Below, in pieces: positions 5,354 to 5,842 of a DNA stretch of 5,842 nucleotides; the stretch's first letter is position 1; each line of letters opens with the position of its first letter. The DNA is from Campylobacteraceae bacterium (GTDB lineage: Bacteria; Campylobacterota; Campylobacteria; Campylobacterales; Sulfurospirillaceae), in NCBI GenBank assembly GCA_019162915.1, contig JAFLKZ010000113.1, forward strand, positions 7,390 through 13,231, read 5' to 3'. The translations under genes and the position numbers were made by a program. The notes under the pieces were generated by a model that ran no database searches, was not told the DNA's origin, and saw only the letters and a list, made by a program, of their open reading frames with translations.

Positions 5354-5842
5354 GTGACGACCTTACAGATTTTATCAAAAGAGGAAGAAAAAATATTTAA
5401 TCAAAAACCTGTATTCAATTCCAAACAACAAAAATATTATTTTTCAATCCCTAAAAATTTGCTTGAAAAAATAGAAAGTGATTTTAATCAAATTTATTTT
5501 GTTCTGTTGTACGGCTATTTTAAAGCAACAAATAAATTTTTCACTGATGTAAATGATGATAAAAATTTAGATTATATTGCCTCCGATATTTTAAAAATAT
5601 CAATCGATACAGATGGAATAAATTTAACGAAAAGTACACTTTATAGATATCAGCAGATGATAAAGCAGCACTTACGAATTAACGAATACACCCAGGAGAT
5701 AAAAGATATCCTTGTAAAAGAAGCTATCACGCTTGCAAATAACTTTACCCATCGTAAAAAAATCTTTTATGCCCTTGTTGAGTTTTCTAAAAAGCTATTA
5801 ATCGAAGTGCCAAGCCACACGGAGTTATCACGTGTTATCACA
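5354..5842 (+). CDS. tnpA: Tn3-family transposase, N-terminal fragment (DUF4158 type)
   Basis: The first 163 codons of a large DDE transposase that cuts and joins the transposon ends during replicative transposition. Members are about 1000 residues, so roughly the N-terminal sixth is present, and the frame is open to the window edge. The start MTTLQILSKEEEKIFNQKPVFNSKQQKYYFSIP is the typical DUF4158 opening (LS..E...F..PP.F....R..YF). It is followed by YGYFKATNKFF (about 54-64), a helical region with TKSTLYRYQ (about 92-100), and IEVPSHTELSRVI (150-162), where relatives read IELPSY..L. This domain is associated with recognition of the terminal inverted repeats. The catalytic residues lie beyond the window, so activity cannot be judged. 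GTG is chosen over internal starts because of the AAGGA site and the conserved opening. Divergent from tnpR with res between. Confidence 0.92.
   Translation, partial: MTTLQILSKEEEKIFNQKPVFNSKQQKYYFSIPKNLLEKIESDFNQIYFVLLYGYFKATNKFFTDVNDDKNLDYIASDILKISIDTDGINLTKSTLYRYQQMIKQHLRINEYTQEIKDILVKEAITLANNFTHRKKIFYALVEFSKKLLIEVPSHTELSRVIT

Larger units (their letters stand above)
4551..5842. mobile_element. Partial Tn3-family transposon (tnpR, res, 5' part of tnpA)
   Basis: A complete resolvase gene and the start of a Tn3-type transposase are divergent around a candidate res site, the classic Tn3-subgroup core. Such elements transpose replicatively through a cointegrate that the resolvase resolves at res. 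The right part, including the transposase catalytic region and one terminal inverted repeat, lies outside the window. The left boundary is uncertain: 4551 is used because GGGTAAAAGTCCC begins there, just past the tnpR stop, but Tn3 ends normally start GGGG and the partner end cannot be seen. If fic is a passenger, the true boundary would be further left. Confidence 0.6.

Overview
The window looks like a low-GC Campylobacterota genome (Sulfurospirillum, Arcobacter or Sulfurimonas-like). This is inferred from the AT-rich codon use, the cache-type sensor kinase with an HQW...P H-box common in that phylum, and the small sulfur-carrier gene. It cannot be proved from this sequence alone.

Layout. 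Positions 2-1774 (+) encode a membrane sensor histidine kinase whose 5' end is at or beyond the window edge. No response regulator follows it. A 260-base gap (1775-2034) has no convincing gene. It holds a C-run/G-run hairpin and a promoter-like pair. Positions 2035-2391 (-) encode a DsrE-family protein with three clustered cysteines. It is divergent from an ArsR-family repressor (2486-2821, +). The shared intergenic region carries a perfect 8-6-8 inverted repeat that overlaps the predicted arsR promoter, so the pair reads as a small self-regulated, probably sulfur- or thiol-responsive module. A perfect 23-base palindrome (2918-2940) separates arsR from a convergent Fic protein (3005-4186, -). 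The Fic protein has a complete HPFxxGNGR motif and a C-terminal winged helix. Its promoter is near consensus, and two copies of a 20-bp GGCGGAT-type repeat lie at and upstream of the -35 box, suggesting dedicated, perhaps autogenous, control. Positions 4336-4581 hold no convincing gene.

The right end is part of a Tn3-family transposon: a complete serine resolvase (4582-5199, -), and the first 163 codons of a DUF4158-type Tn3 transposase (5354-5842, +) running off the end. Between the divergent genes lies a candidate res site. Its half-sites fit a 28 / 34-5-25 layout like that of gamma-delta res, but with site I nearest tnpR and a spacer about one helical turn longer. Neither transposon end is proven. 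A GGG-led sequence at 4551, just after tnpR, is only a weak candidate.

The most promising items for follow-up are the Fic promoter repeats with the Fic winged helix, the DsrE/ArsR operator module, and the reversed res architecture.
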